Shown: piece by piece, positions 25,844 to 34,100 of the stretch
Numbering within the stretch: the stretch's first letter is position 1
Layout: the number at the start of each line of letters is the position of its first letter
Assembly (NCBI GenBank): GCA_963665405.2
Contig: OY762261.2
Span: forward strand, 310,001-374,000
Source: G963665405 sp963665405
Lineage (GTDB): Bacteria > Chloroflexota > Dehalococcoidia > Lucifugimonadales > G963665405
Length of the DNA: 64,000 nt
Direction: 5' to 3'
Notes under the pieces: generated by a model
Told to the model about the DNA's origin: nothing
What the model saw: only the letters and a program-made list of their open reading frames with translations
The model's database searches: none
Position numbers and translations under genes: made by a program

Positions 25844-26368
25844 GTGGACCAGCGAGACGGCAGCCTTGTAAGTGGCCCGCGGTTCAGGCGAGCGATGCCA
25901 GCGATAGTCCTCGGCGGGAGCCTGGCGCTCTCGCTGGTCCTGTACTTCGGCTACCTTGGCAGCGGGTTGGTCGACCACGTCGCTCGGTGGACCGCAAGCT
26001 CGTCGAGCCTCGCGCTTAACCTCCTCGGATCGTCCGCCAGCGTCGACGGGACCGTGCTCAGGTCTTCCGGCTTCGCCGTCGATGTTGTCGGAGAGTGCAC
26101 CGCCGTCGGACCCATCGTTCTCTTCATGGGAGCCGTACTCGCCTACCCGGCGCGACTGAGGGCCAAGGCCGCCGGGTTGGCCCTCGGAATCCTTCTCCTC
26201 TCCGCCGTCAACCTCGTCAGGGTGATCAGCCTGTTCTGGATCGGGTCGGCTTTCCCCCAGTATCTCGACGTCGCCCACGTCCTGATCTGGCAGACGGCGC
26301 TGATCGTTGTCGTCATAGTGCTCTGGCTGGTCTGGGCAGAGAGGGTCGGCCATGCTCGGAACGCCTAG
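25844..26368 (+). CDS. Exosortase/archaeosortase family protein (XrtH-like)
   Basis: A 174-residue membrane cysteine transpeptidase-like protein with about five membrane segments. The family triad is visible: Cys85 in VVGECTAVGP, Arg126 in AVNLVRVISLF, and His145 in LDVAHVLIWQ. Exosortases cut C-terminal sorting signals (PEP-CTERM-like: short motif, membrane helix, basic tail) and attach or release surface proteins. The short length and the partner gene downstream fit the exosortase H type. The start is GTG 25844. No protein in this window shows an obvious CTERM signal, so targets must lie elsewhere. Confidence 0.85.
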   Translation: MDQRDGSLVSGPRFRRAMPAIVLGGSLALSLVLYFGYLGSGLVDHVARWTASSSSLALNLLGSSASVDGTVLRSSGFAVDVVGECTAVGPIVLFMGAVLAYPARLRAKAAGLALGILLLSAVNLVRVISLFWIGSAFPQYLDVAHVLIWQTALIVVVIVLWLVWAERVGHARNA

Positions 26369-26894
26369 GCTCCTCGGGTTTTCGCTCCGGGCGCTCGTCC
26401 TGGTCGTGGCGATCGGGCTACTGTGGACCTTCGTAGCGGGGCCCTACAGCGGATTTCTGGCCGCCCTCGCCGGGCCGCTCGTGTCCAGCGATACAGCACT
26501 CAAGGCCGTGGACACGAGAATCCAGATCAATCACCCGTCATTCGCCGAGCCGATCGCCATCCGCGGGCTCGTTCTACACTACGGGCTGATCCTGACATCG
26601 GTGCTGGTGCTGGCGGTCGGGGGGATATCGGCGGGAGCGCGCCTGCGGTGGCTGCTCAGCCTCGGAGTGGCCGGCGTTGCGCTGCACGCGGCTGCGGTAG
26701 CCCTGGTCGCTAGGGGATTGATATGGGCGTCCGACCCGGCGTCTCCCGAAGGAGGGGCGCTCGTCGTCCTCCGGCTATTCGCCGTGTTCTGGAGCCTGCT
26801 GCCGGCGGCTATGGGCGCGGCGTGGATCGTCGTGTACTGGGTACCGCGGGTCCGCCGGCCGCGAGTCGAGCCAGGGGACTCTGTAGAGGGATGA
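26352..26894 (+). CDS. Exosortase H-associated membrane protein
   Basis: A 180-residue protein with four hydrophobic segments (about 10-30, 75-95, 105-125, 140-165) and a basic C-terminal tail. Its ATG at 26352 overlaps the exosortase gene by 17 bp, so the pair is translationally coupled. Small membrane proteins in this position are found with XrtH-type exosortases and may help present substrates or anchor products. Identification rests on context plus overall topology. Confidence 0.7.
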   Translation: MLGTPRLLGFSLRALVLVVAIGLLWTFVAGPYSGFLAALAGPLVSSDTALKAVDTRIQINHPSFAEPIAIRGLVLHYGLILTSVLVLAVGGISAGARLRWLLSLGVAGVALHAAAVALVARGLIWASDPASPEGGALVVLRLFAVFWSLLPAAMGAAWIVVYWVPRVRRPRVEPGDSVEG

Positions 26895-26902
26895 GGAGAT
26901 AA

Positions 26903-27035
26903 GGGTGTGCAGATCCCGACAAGTCGGGATTGCCGGGAGCCTGAGGGGTTCCCGCAGATATGATTTCTTCCCCCTCCCTGGTCAGGAAGGGGGCCAGGGG
27001 GGATGGTCGAAGAGATTTCTCAACACCCGGCTAGG
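26903..27035. repeat. Long intergenic palindromic repeat copy
   Basis: TCCCGA-CAAG-TCGGGA hairpin, then CCGGGAGCCTGAGGGG, CAGATATGATTTCTTC, CCCTCCCTGG, CAGGAAGGGGGCCAGGG, GGATGGTCGA and CAACACCCGGCTAGG. It shares block order with 2519-2785 but is shorter. It lies directly after the exosortase partner gene, where it could serve as a terminator. Confidence 0.75.
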
Positions 27036-27096
27036 GGTTACGATCCCCCTGGATGAGACGGGGCGCGAGCGACGAGAGTCCCGACCGGGCAGGGGG

Positions 27097-27237
27097 CTAG
27101 GCCTTGCCGATCCTGAACACCGTCCTGCCGCAGACCGAGCACTTCCCACGCGTGGCAGGCCGCCCGTTCTTCAGCGTAACGGACTCAGGGTTCGTGATGT
27201 CTCGGTGGGCGCGGCACTTCAGGCAGTAGACTTGCAT
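27097..27237 (-). CDS. DUF5679 zinc-ribbon protein
   Basis: A tiny protein (46 residues from ATG 27237) with two CxxC pairs, YCLKCRAH and KCSVCGRT. They are separated by the conserved TLKNGRPAT and followed by a C-terminal RIGK, as in the DUF5679 family. A longer frame begins upstream, but ATG 27237 has GGAGG 5 nt ahead and places the protein start at MQVYCLKC as in the family. It probably binds zinc. The function is unknown. Confidence 0.85.
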   Translation of the reverse strand: MQVYCLKCRAHRDITNPESVTLKNGRPATRGKCSVCGRTVFRIGKA

Positions 27238-27406
27238 GCCAACCTCCAGGGTGGGGTGGGAGTGAGCGCCGGGTTCGGAGGCCGAATCCACTGCCGAGAG
27301 GCCAAACCCTCGGGCGCCTACGGGCTATTATATTGGCAGTCCGTAGCTGGGACAAGCCCCTGTCCCGGTCCGGAATCCCTTGAGCGGGCGTGGCATCTAA
27401 CGCTTG

Positions 27407-28651
27407 ATGGTGAATCCTAAGGGTGGCCGACTCCGACCGCCGTCCGGCGCGATAGCGCTGGCCGTTGCGGTCGCCGTCCTGGCCGGCATCGCGGCTGTGG
27501 TGCTGGTTCTGGCGGGAGACGGCCCCACGGTTGACGAGCCCGACCCGGTGGCGCAGGTCGATGCGGCCACCACCGAAGACCGCGGCTCGGACCTGCCGGG
27601 ACCGGCGACCCCACCAATTGAAAGCCCCGTCAGAACGTCGGCACCCCAGGAAGGCGACGTTGGGGCAGAGCTCGACCCGGCGGTCGAGGCCGAGACGGCG
27701 GCGGCTTTCGCTTTGGCCGACGACGGAGAGGGCACGTCCAGCAGCATACGGGTCCCCATCATCTTCAATCGAGACCGGATGTATCAGGTCATCTTCCGAG
27801 ACTCGATACGTCCGATCTACGATCCCACCTTCATCACCGTCGACGAGAGCAACCTTGACGACGGCGACCACGTGATCGGCCTGGCGGTCAACGGTGAGGC
27901 GCGGGCCTATGCGATAGGGGTTCTCACCTCCAGGGAGATGGTGAACGACGTCGTCGGGGGGGTGCCCGTCCTGGTGACCTGGTGACCGATATGCGGCACC
28001 GGTCTCGTGCATGACCGGAGGATCGACGGGAAGGCCCACACCTTTGGGAACCAGGGCGCGCTGTACATGAGGGCCATGACGTGGTTCGACCACGAGACGG
28101 AGAGTATCTGGTCCCAGCCGATCGGTACCGCGCTCTTCGGTAAGTACGAGGGTGTGCGCCTGGAGATGATCCCGGCCGAGGTCGTCCCCTGGAAGACCTG
28201 GAGAGAGAAGTATCCGGACACACTGATCCTGGAGAGGGGGGGAAGCCCGTTCTTCCAATCCCGGAACGTCAATCCGTTCACCGGGGCACGCGGCGCCTAC
28301 GTGGTGGGCGTCGCCCTGGGGGATGTGGCCAAGGCCTTCCCTTTCGAGACGGTGGCGGACGACGTGGTGGTGAACGATGCCATCGGAGACGTCCCGGTGT
28401 TCGTCTACGCCAACCCGATCGACAGGTCGATCAAGATCTTCGTTCGGTCTGCCGGCGGGCAGGAGCTCGAGTTCGACTGGGTCGACGGCGAGGTCAAGGA
28501 CCGGCAAACGGGGACTCTGTGGGACCCCAACAGAGGTCTCGGACTGGAGGGTGAGCTGGCGGGAGTGCTTCTCAAGGAGCTACCCTACACGACGGCCTAC
28601 AGCTGGGCCTGGGCCGACTTCTATCCGGACTCCGAGATCTACGGATCCTAG
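27407..28651 (+). CDS. DUF3179-domain protein with in-frame UGA at the CPxC motif (candidate selenoprotein)
   Basis: The frame runs 415 codons with a single internal TGA at 27983-27985. The N-terminus is a membrane anchor (about residues 15-38) and an acidic linker. The rest is a DUF3179 domain: INDVVGG-like VNDVVGGVPVLVTW, then UGA-PICGTGLVHDR, TFGNQGALYMRAM, HETESIWSQPIG and the later GARGAYVVGVALGDVAKAFP. In relatives the residue at the UGA is the first Cys of CPxC(G/N), so UGA here gives a UxxC motif. Reading resumes in the same frame for 222 codons with full family conservation. A stem-loop directly follows. Sec insertion is the favoured reading; a nonsense mutation or sequencing error is the alternative, since other genes here are damaged. 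I believe Sec-containing members of this family have been annotated elsewhere. Confidence 0.75.
27983..28025 (+). promoter_or_regulatory. Candidate bacterial SECIS stem-loop
   Basis: Directly after the UGA: CGAT (27987-27990) can pair with ATCG (28022-28025). Above an internal loop, CCGGTC (27999-28004) pairs perfectly with GACCGG (28013-28018) around the loop TCGTGCAT. The apical loop starts 20 nt after the UGA, in the range for bacterial SECIS elements. The loop contains a G, but not in the first two positions where it is usual. A fold calculation was not done. Confidence 0.5.
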
Positions 28652-28669
28652 CTAAGGGGCCCCCAGCGT

Positions 28670-28890
28670 GTAGGGGCGCACGGCCGTGCGCCCTCGCGCC
28701 GCTCCGAGTGAGGCCGACGAAGTCACGTGCCGTGGTGTGGCTCACGGGGTTCCCAAGGGGGCTCCGCCCCCTTTGCGGGGTTTGGGGTGCCTCTCATCCT
28801 GCGCGAGGAGGCGGTGCGTGGGGAAACAGGGGGGAGTGCGGAGGGGGCTTCGCCCCCTCGCCGGGAGTCTGAGGGTGTCCCTCGGACCCT
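28670..28890. repeat. Cluster of palindromic intergenic repeats upstream of the radical SAM operon
   Basis: Contains GTAGGGGCGCACGGCCGTGC at about 28671 (a palindrome related to sequences at 52205-52318), the hairpin GGGGGCTCCGCCCCC near 28758, and a full copy of the main family at about 28829-28890: GGAGGGGGCTTCGCCCCCTC, CCGGGAGTCTGAGGG, TGTCCCTCGG. No gene is supported in 28652-28957. Confidence 0.7.
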
Positions 28891-28957
28891 TCCTCCCCCC
28901 TCACAGGTGGCGGGGTGCTCGACCGACAACGGCTTACAATCCGGGGAGGTTCATCAA

Positions 28958-30394
28958 GTGGCGACAACACGAAAGATACCCCAGAAGCGGACCGCCGACT
29001 CGATCTTCTACGAGCTCACCCGGAGTCTGTGCCCCGAGTGCAAGACCCTGATCGACGCGCAGATACACCTCAAAGAGGGCCGCGTCATCATGCGCAAGCG
29101 GTGCAAGGACCACGGCTGGTTCGAGGCGCTGATCTCCCCGGACGCCGAGGGCTACGTCAACTCCCTCAAGTACAACAAGCCGGGGACGATCCCGCTGGAA
29201 TTCACCACCGAGGTCAAGGACGGCTGCCCCTATGACTGCGGCCTCTGTCCCGAGCACAAGCAGCACACGTGCCTGGCCATCATCGAGGTGAACACGGGGT
29301 GCAACCTCGCCTGCCCCACCTGCTTCGCGAACGCCGGCGCCGGGTACAACCTGACCATGGAGGAGGTCGAGCTGATGCTCGACCGATTCGTCAAGACCGA
29401 GGGCGATCCGGAGGTTGTCCAGTTCAGCGGCGGCGAGCCCACCCTACATCCTCTGCTCTTCGACATGATCCGCATGGCCCAGGACAAGGGGATCCGCCAT
29501 GTGATGATCAACACGAACGGGCGGCGCATCGCCCAGGAACCCGCATGGGCGCGGCGTCTCGCCGAGCTGAATCCGATGATCTACCTGCAGTTCGACGGTC
29601 TGGAGGACGACACGTACCTCAAGCTGCGAGGCGAGCCCCTGGCCACTGAGAAGCTCGCGGCCCTCGACACCCTGGCCGATCTGGACCTCAACACGATTCT
29701 CGTCCCGGCCGTCGAGAGAGGGGTTAACGAGCACGAGCTTGGACCCCTCGTCCGTTTCGCGCTGGAGCACCCCGCCGTGCGGGGGTTGAACATTCAGCCT
29801 GTCACCCACACCGGCAGACACCTCCCCTTCGACCCGCTCGACAGGGTCACCATACCCGAGGTCATCCAGCGGATCGAGGACCAGACGGACGGCACGTTCC
29901 TCAAGAGCGACTTTGTTCCGGTCCCCTGCTGTCATCCGGGCTGCCAGTCCGTCACGTACGCCTACGTCGACGACGACGGGCAGGTCACGCCCCTGCCCAG
30001 GATCTTGAACGTTGACGACTACCTCGACTACATCACGAACCGTAGCTGGCCCGACCCCTCGGCGGAGATCCGACACGCCCTGGAGTCGCTCTGGTCGTCG
30101 AGCGCCGCGCCCGGCACCGACACGATGGCCGATCACTTCAGCTGCGCGAGCTGCGACATCGACCTTGCGGCGTCGGGCAGCGAGCTTGCCAAGCGCATCT
30201 TCGCGATCAGCATCAAGGACTTCATGGACGCCTACACCTTCGACGTCAAGAAGCTGATGAAGTGCTGCGTCGAGATAATCGCACCCGACGGCCGGATGAT
30301 CCCCTTCTGCGCGTACAACAACGTCGGCTACCGCGAAGAGGTCCGGGACGCGATGAAGCTGGAGCGGGCACGACAGCGGCTGGCCGGGAGGTAG
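28958..30394 (+). CDS. Radical SAM protein of the tetraether lipid synthase (Tes/MJ0619) type
   Basis: A 478-residue enzyme. An N-terminal zinc ribbon (LCPECK at 25-28; C49 before KDHG) is followed by GCPYDCGLCPEHKQHTC (Cys 90, 94, 97, 105), an extra cluster site. The radical SAM motif is CNLACPTC (Cys 115, 119, 122), and further cysteines lie in VPCCHPGCQ, SCASCDID, MKCCVE and the C-terminal MIPFCAYN. This series, including HTCL...NTGCNL and PFCAYN, matches the archaeal enzyme that couples lipid tails to form tetraethers, and its bacterial relatives. It starts at GTG 28958 with GGGGAGG upstream; the longer frame runs through a repeat. It forms an operon with an SRPBCC protein and a methyltransferase. 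The lipid substrate is inferred from the family, not shown. Confidence 0.8.
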   Translation: MATTRKIPQKRTADSIFYELTRSLCPECKTLIDAQIHLKEGRVIMRKRCKDHGWFEALISPDAEGYVNSLKYNKPGTIPLEFTTEVKDGCPYDCGLCPEHKQHTCLAIIEVNTGCNLACPTCFANAGAGYNLTMEEVELMLDRFVKTEGDPEVVQFSGGEPTLHPLLFDMIRMAQDKGIRHVMINTNGRRIAQEPAWARRLAELNPMIYLQFDGLEDDTYLKLRGEPLATEKLAALDTLADLDLNTILVPAVERGVNEHELGPLVRFALEHPAVRGLNIQPVTHTGRHLPFDPLDRVTIPEVIQRIEDQTDGTFLKSDFVPVPCCHPGCQSVTYAYVDDDGQVTPLPRILNVDDYLDYITNRSWPDPSAEIRHALESLWSSSAAPGTDTMADHFSCASCDIDLAASGSELAKRIFAISIKDFMDAYTFDVKKLMKCCVEIIAPDGRMIPFCAYNNVGYREEVRDAMKLERARQRLAGR

Positions 30395-30395
30395 G

Positions 30396-30932
30396 ATGCT
30401 CGAACCGATTCCGATCCGCGTCGAACCGGTGGAGACCCTGATTCACGCCGACCGGCGCCTGGCGTTCCAGGTTGTCACGGCCTTCGGGGCCTCGTCCGGG
30501 TCCGAGGGCGCGTCGACCAGGATACTGAAGGATGAGGGCGGCAGGCTCCTCGTAGAGTTCCTGACCGAGACGAAGCAGCTGTTCGGTCGGCGCAAGGTGT
30601 ACAAAACCGTCGAGTGGGTCACCAAGCACGAGCCGGACCGGATCGACTTCGAGGGGGTCGAGGGGCCTCTGGCGATCCTGAGGGACAGCTTTACGTTCCT
30701 GCCGGACGGGGGCTGTGCCGTGTTTCGGTACGAGAGCGAGTTCGCCGTCAGGTGGTGGGTGCTGGGATGGATCGTGGGCATCGCCTACGTCCGGCCGATG
30801 CTTCGACGCTTCATGGTCGGACACGTCAAGAAGCTGAAGGAGACGATCGAGGAGCGGGCGAGGCGAAGCAAGGTGTACCCTCAGGTTCCGTGCTCCCATC
30901 CGGAGGGGCATGTCATGGAGGAGGCGGCGTGA
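30396..30932 (+). CDS. SRPBCC/START-like ligand-binding protein
   Basis: A 178-residue protein with the helix-grip pattern of the polyketide-cyclase/START superfamily. It has strands around LLVEFLTE and TVEWVTKHEPDRIDFEGVEG, the FTFLPDGGCAVFRYESEF ridge, and a long C-terminal helix starting GHVKKLKETIEERARR. A hydrophobic stretch (WWVLGWIVGIAYV) could line the cavity or touch the membrane. Its ATG lies 1 bp after the radical SAM stop. Proteins of this fold bind hydrophobic ligands, so a lipid-handling role beside a Tes-like enzyme is plausible but unproven. Confidence 0.75.
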   Translation: MLEPIPIRVEPVETLIHADRRLAFQVVTAFGASSGSEGASTRILKDEGGRLLVEFLTETKQLFGRRKVYKTVEWVTKHEPDRIDFEGVEGPLAILRDSFTFLPDGGCAVFRYESEFAVRWWVLGWIVGIAYVRPMLRRFMVGHVKKLKETIEERARRSKVYPQVPCSHPEGHVMEEAA

Positions 30933-31738
30933 CCCGGGACCGCCACATCGCGCCGGTGGCGGACGTGGGCGCCTGCTGCGCCTCGGTCTACAGCCACCCG
31001 GCAGCCCGGTGGCTACTCGGGGAATCGTTCCATCCGGGCGGACTGCCGCTCACCTCCAGGGTGGCGAAGCTGGCCGGGATCGGCTCCGGCAGCCGGGTGC
31101 TAGACGCAGGGTCCGGCCGGGGGACCAGTGCCGTCCATCTCGCGAAGTCGCTCGGATGCTCGGTCGTCGGAGTGACCCTGGAACCGGACGGGGCGGCGGC
31201 CGGCGACGCCCTCGCCGCCTCGGAGGCCCTGCAGCACCTCGTCTCTTTCCGATCGGGCGACGTCCAGGACTTCGCGCTGGGTGACGGAGGCTTCGACTCG
31301 GTCCTGATGGAGTGCGTCCTTTCGATCCTGCCGGACAAGGCTGGCGCGCTCGGCCGCCTGCACGAGCTTCTGGACCCGGAAGGGCGCCTGGCTATCACCG
31401 ACGTCACCGTGGACGGGCCTCTCCCGGACGAGCTGCGCGGCATCCTGGCCGTCGCCGGCTGCGTCGGGGACGCCCTGTCGCTGGATGGCTACCGTCAGAC
31501 GGTCGAGGCGGCCGGGTTCACCGTGGACCACGCCCAGGACCTGCCCGAGGTCGCGTCGACGTTCCTGCGCGACATCGGGGGCAAGCTCATGATCGCCAAG
31601 ATCGCCGTGGGGCTGGGCAAGGCCCCCGTCAGCCGCGACCTCCTCGACGAGGCCACCCGGGTGCTCGAGGCGACCCGGGAGCTGGTCGCTCGGGGAGCGC
31701 TGAGCTACGGGCTGGTCATCGCCAGCAGGCTGGCCTGA
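30929..31738 (+). CDS. SAM-dependent class I methyltransferase
   Basis: A 269-residue enzyme with motif I VLDAGSGRGTSAVHLA, an acidic end of strand 2 (GVTLEPDG), SGDVQDFAL and the motif IV region FDSVLMECVLSILPDK. The N-terminus has ACCASVYSHPAARWLL and FHPGG, as in a group of bacterial methyltransferases of unknown substrate distantly related to ArsM. GTG 30929 overlaps the previous stop by 4 bp, so all three genes are translationally coupled. Methyl transfer to a lipid or isoprenoid product of the operon is one possibility; small-molecule or metalloid methylation is another. Confidence 0.82.
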   Translation: MTRDRHIAPVADVGACCASVYSHPAARWLLGESFHPGGLPLTSRVAKLAGIGSGSRVLDAGSGRGTSAVHLAKSLGCSVVGVTLEPDGAAAGDALAASEALQHLVSFRSGDVQDFALGDGGFDSVLMECVLSILPDKAGALGRLHELLDPEGRLAITDVTVDGPLPDELRGILAVAGCVGDALSLDGYRQTVEAAGFTVDHAQDLPEVASTFLRDIGGKLMIAKIAVGLGKAPVSRDLLDEATRVLEATRELVARGALSYGLVIASRLA

Positions 31739-31789
31739 CGCGCCGCACCAGGGTAGTCCAGTACCCGCGTCCGTGTTATCAGGAGACCC

Positions 31790-34060
31790 CTAACCCGAAG
31801 AACGCAGAACTGCTTTCAAAAGCCCCAGGCGTTCGTGCGCCTGCCGGACCAGGCCCGGCTCCACCGGAGAAGGGTCGTAGAGCGCCCCGGATACGGCCCT
31901 GCGGAACCACTCCAGATGGGAGCGTATCGACGCCAGGGATGCTCCGGCGACCGAGCCGTACTCCCCGAGGGTCCGCGACGGACCCCTCCGCGGCACCCCG
32001 CGTTTGTTCAGCATCCGCTCCACGCGTCCGTAGACAGCGATGATCTCCTCACGGCCCTCTCCCGCCACCCGGGCGTAGGCAAACCTGGCTCGGCGGCCCG
32101 GCAGCCGAAGCCGCAGCCTCCACATCAGCAGCGCCACGGTCACCAGCATAGGCACGGCGGTAACCACCGAGAGTGCGGCGCCGAGGTTCTCACTGAAGGC
32201 TCGGTCCACCAGCTCCGAGAGCATCTGCGGCGAGGACCGAACCGCGTCGTAGACGCCGTCCCCGTAGCGGGCGCCGAACAGGCTTCCCGTGGCCTCGAAG
32301 GCGGGGCTCGCGGGCGGGAGCTCGTCGAGCCCTGGGGCTGCATCGAATGGGACCCAGCCGAATCCGCCCAGGTATATCTCGGCCCAGGCATGCCTGTCCT
32401 CCCTTGTCACGACGTAGGTGCCGGACAAGGGATCGAACCTGCCGGGCCGGTAGCCGGTCGCCAGCCGCGCCGGAACGCCCACGGATCGGGCCAGAAGCAC
32501 GGTCGCCGTGGCGAAGTCCATGCTGGTGCCGGTCCCGGACTCCGTCATGAACCGCTCAGGAGACGAAGTCAGCCACAATTGGTTCGAGACTGCCTGGTCG
32601 AGCGTGCGGTCCCGATGGACCAGCGTAACGATCCGACGCGCCCTCTCGAAGTCGCTGCCCGCGCCGGCCACCACCCGGGAGGCGATCTCGCGGAGCTCCT
32701 CGCGAGAGCCGGGCGGGACCTGATAGTACCTGACGTCTCGGTTCGCGGTGCGCTGCGACGTGGACAACGCGTCGACGCCAAAGTCGGCATATACCGAGAG
32801 CACGCGATAGACCACTCCCGCCCCCAGATTCGTCGAGACGGCCGACACCCTCCTCGGCGTGTATCCGGCGTAGATCACGTCGGAATACGGGTCCTCCGTG
32901 AGATAGTACGTCTGCGAGTACCAGGGTCGCCCCACAAGTCCGGGGACCCTGCCGCTCAGGAGTCCAAACGCGTTGGCCTCGCCCGACACTCGAGTAGCCG
33001 CGGGTCGATCCGGACGCCATCTGGACCCGTCGAAGGTATCGAAAACCCTGCCTCTCCAATAGCTGAGGACCGGGGTTCGGACGTTCATCACCAGCTCGTG
33101 ACCCGGCGGAGCCTCTCCTGTGGCAACACCTGTCGCGGGGCCACGCACTAGGGCTTCCGGAAGGTCCTCGGGACCTCCACCGGCGCCTGCTCCGTCGAGA
33201 AGCTTGTCCCGCGTCGGGCCGCCGTCGCCCAACCCCTGCTCGACGGGGAAAGGGGAATCGCCACCCGGAGAGTCTGCCTCTCCGTCCGACGGACCCTGTG
33301 GCAGCACCGACCCCTGCTGTGCCCCGCCGCCCACCGCCTGACTGGCGGCAATCGACGGGTCGGCCCCCATTGGAAGGACCGTCCCCTGGGTGTTCCCTCC
33401 GGGACCGCCGTCGCTTACGGGCAGCACGAGGAATACCGCTGCGGCAACCACCAGCGACGCGACGGCAGTGATGGACCAGAACACGGCGAACGACGCTCGG
33501 CTCCGGAACCACCTGACCTCCGAGTCCCTCATCTGGTCCACCATAAAGGACATCCCGAGGAACGCGACCAGCGAGGTGGCAAAGCCGATCAGAAAAATGC
33601 CGAAGCTGACGTCGATCGCCCTCTGACTGGCCAGGAAGAACACCACTCCGCTGAACGCCAGACTGGCATAGAGTCCCCCGCGAGACCGGAACTCGAAGCT
33701 CGCCAGGCCGTGCAATATGGCAAGGATATATGCGATCGGGAGGAGGAGCCCCCCGACTATCTGCGAGATCGAGTCTCGCATGAGCACGAGCGCCAACACC
33801 ATCGCGGCAGCCACGGCCAGAGACCGGGTCGGTGACGGCCTGGACCGGAAGCGCCAGCCAACGATGTAGCCCACGGTGACCAGGCAGAGGCCGCCCATCC
33901 ATATCCACAGCGGCGCCCCCACCCAGCCCAGAGCGCCGTCCGCCCACCACGCCGCCACCAGTGCGATGATACGCACGGGTGCGGACTGCTCCGCGTGAGC
34001 CGCCGCGCGCCTCTTGCTGGCCTCGAAGCGGGACCTCAAGTGCGCCAGACCGAGTGTCAT
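31790..34060 (-). CDS. TgpA-like transglutaminase-domain membrane protein, catalytic Cys replaced by Ser
   Basis: A 756-residue protein: about seven membrane segments (residues 25-215), a TgpA-type extracellular region, a transglutaminase-like core and a late membrane helix (LVTVALLMWRLRLRL) with a DUF4129-like cytoplasmic tail. In the core, His (DRHAWAEIYL) and Asp (VPFDAAPG) of the triad are kept. The segment that normally carries the catalytic Cys (xCxDFATA) reads GTSMDFATATVLLARSVGVP, so Ser stands in for Cys. It may be a non-classical or inactive enzyme. The start is set at ATG 34060. It is last in a moxR-DUF58-tgpA operon, a common trio of unclear envelope function. Confidence 0.85.
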   Translation of the reverse strand: MTLGLAHLRSRFEASKRRAAAHAEQSAPVRIIALVAAWWADGALGWVGAPLWIWMGGLCLVTVGYIVGWRFRSRPSPTRSLAVAAAMVLALVLMRDSISQIVGGLLLPIAYILAILHGLASFEFRSRGGLYASLAFSGVVFFLASQRAIDVSFGIFLIGFATSLVAFLGMSFMVDQMRDSEVRWFRSRASFAVFWSITAVASLVVAAAVFLVLPVSDGGPGGNTQGTVLPMGADPSIAASQAVGGGAQQGSVLPQGPSDGEADSPGGDSPFPVEQGLGDGGPTRDKLLDGAGAGGGPEDLPEALVRGPATGVATGEAPPGHELVMNVRTPVLSYWRGRVFDTFDGSRWRPDRPAATRVSGEANAFGLLSGRVPGLVGRPWYSQTYYLTEDPYSDVIYAGYTPRRVSAVSTNLGAGVVYRVLSVYADFGVDALSTSQRTANRDVRYYQVPPGSREELREIASRVVAGAGSDFERARRIVTLVHRDRTLDQAVSNQLWLTSSPERFMTESGTGTSMDFATATVLLARSVGVPARLATGYRPGRFDPLSGTYVVTREDRHAWAEIYLGGFGWVPFDAAPGLDELPPASPAFEATGSLFGARYGDGVYDAVRSSPQMLSELVDRAFSENLGAALSVVTAVPMLVTVALLMWRLRLRLPGRRARFAYARVAGEGREEIIAVYGRVERMLNKRGVPRRGPSRTLGEYGSVAGASLASIRSHLEWFRRAVSGALYDPSPVEPGLVRQAHERLGLLKAVLRSSG

Positions 34061-34100
34061 CGATTTTCCCGCTGGCAGGGATTCATAGGGCCGCCGATCC

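Noticed and set aside
27185..28507. Minus-strand 440-codon frame opposite the DUF3179 gene
   Set aside because: Considered because the plus-strand gene is interrupted by UGA, but its translation has no recognisable family, while the plus strand keeps DUF3179 conservation on both sides of the UGA.
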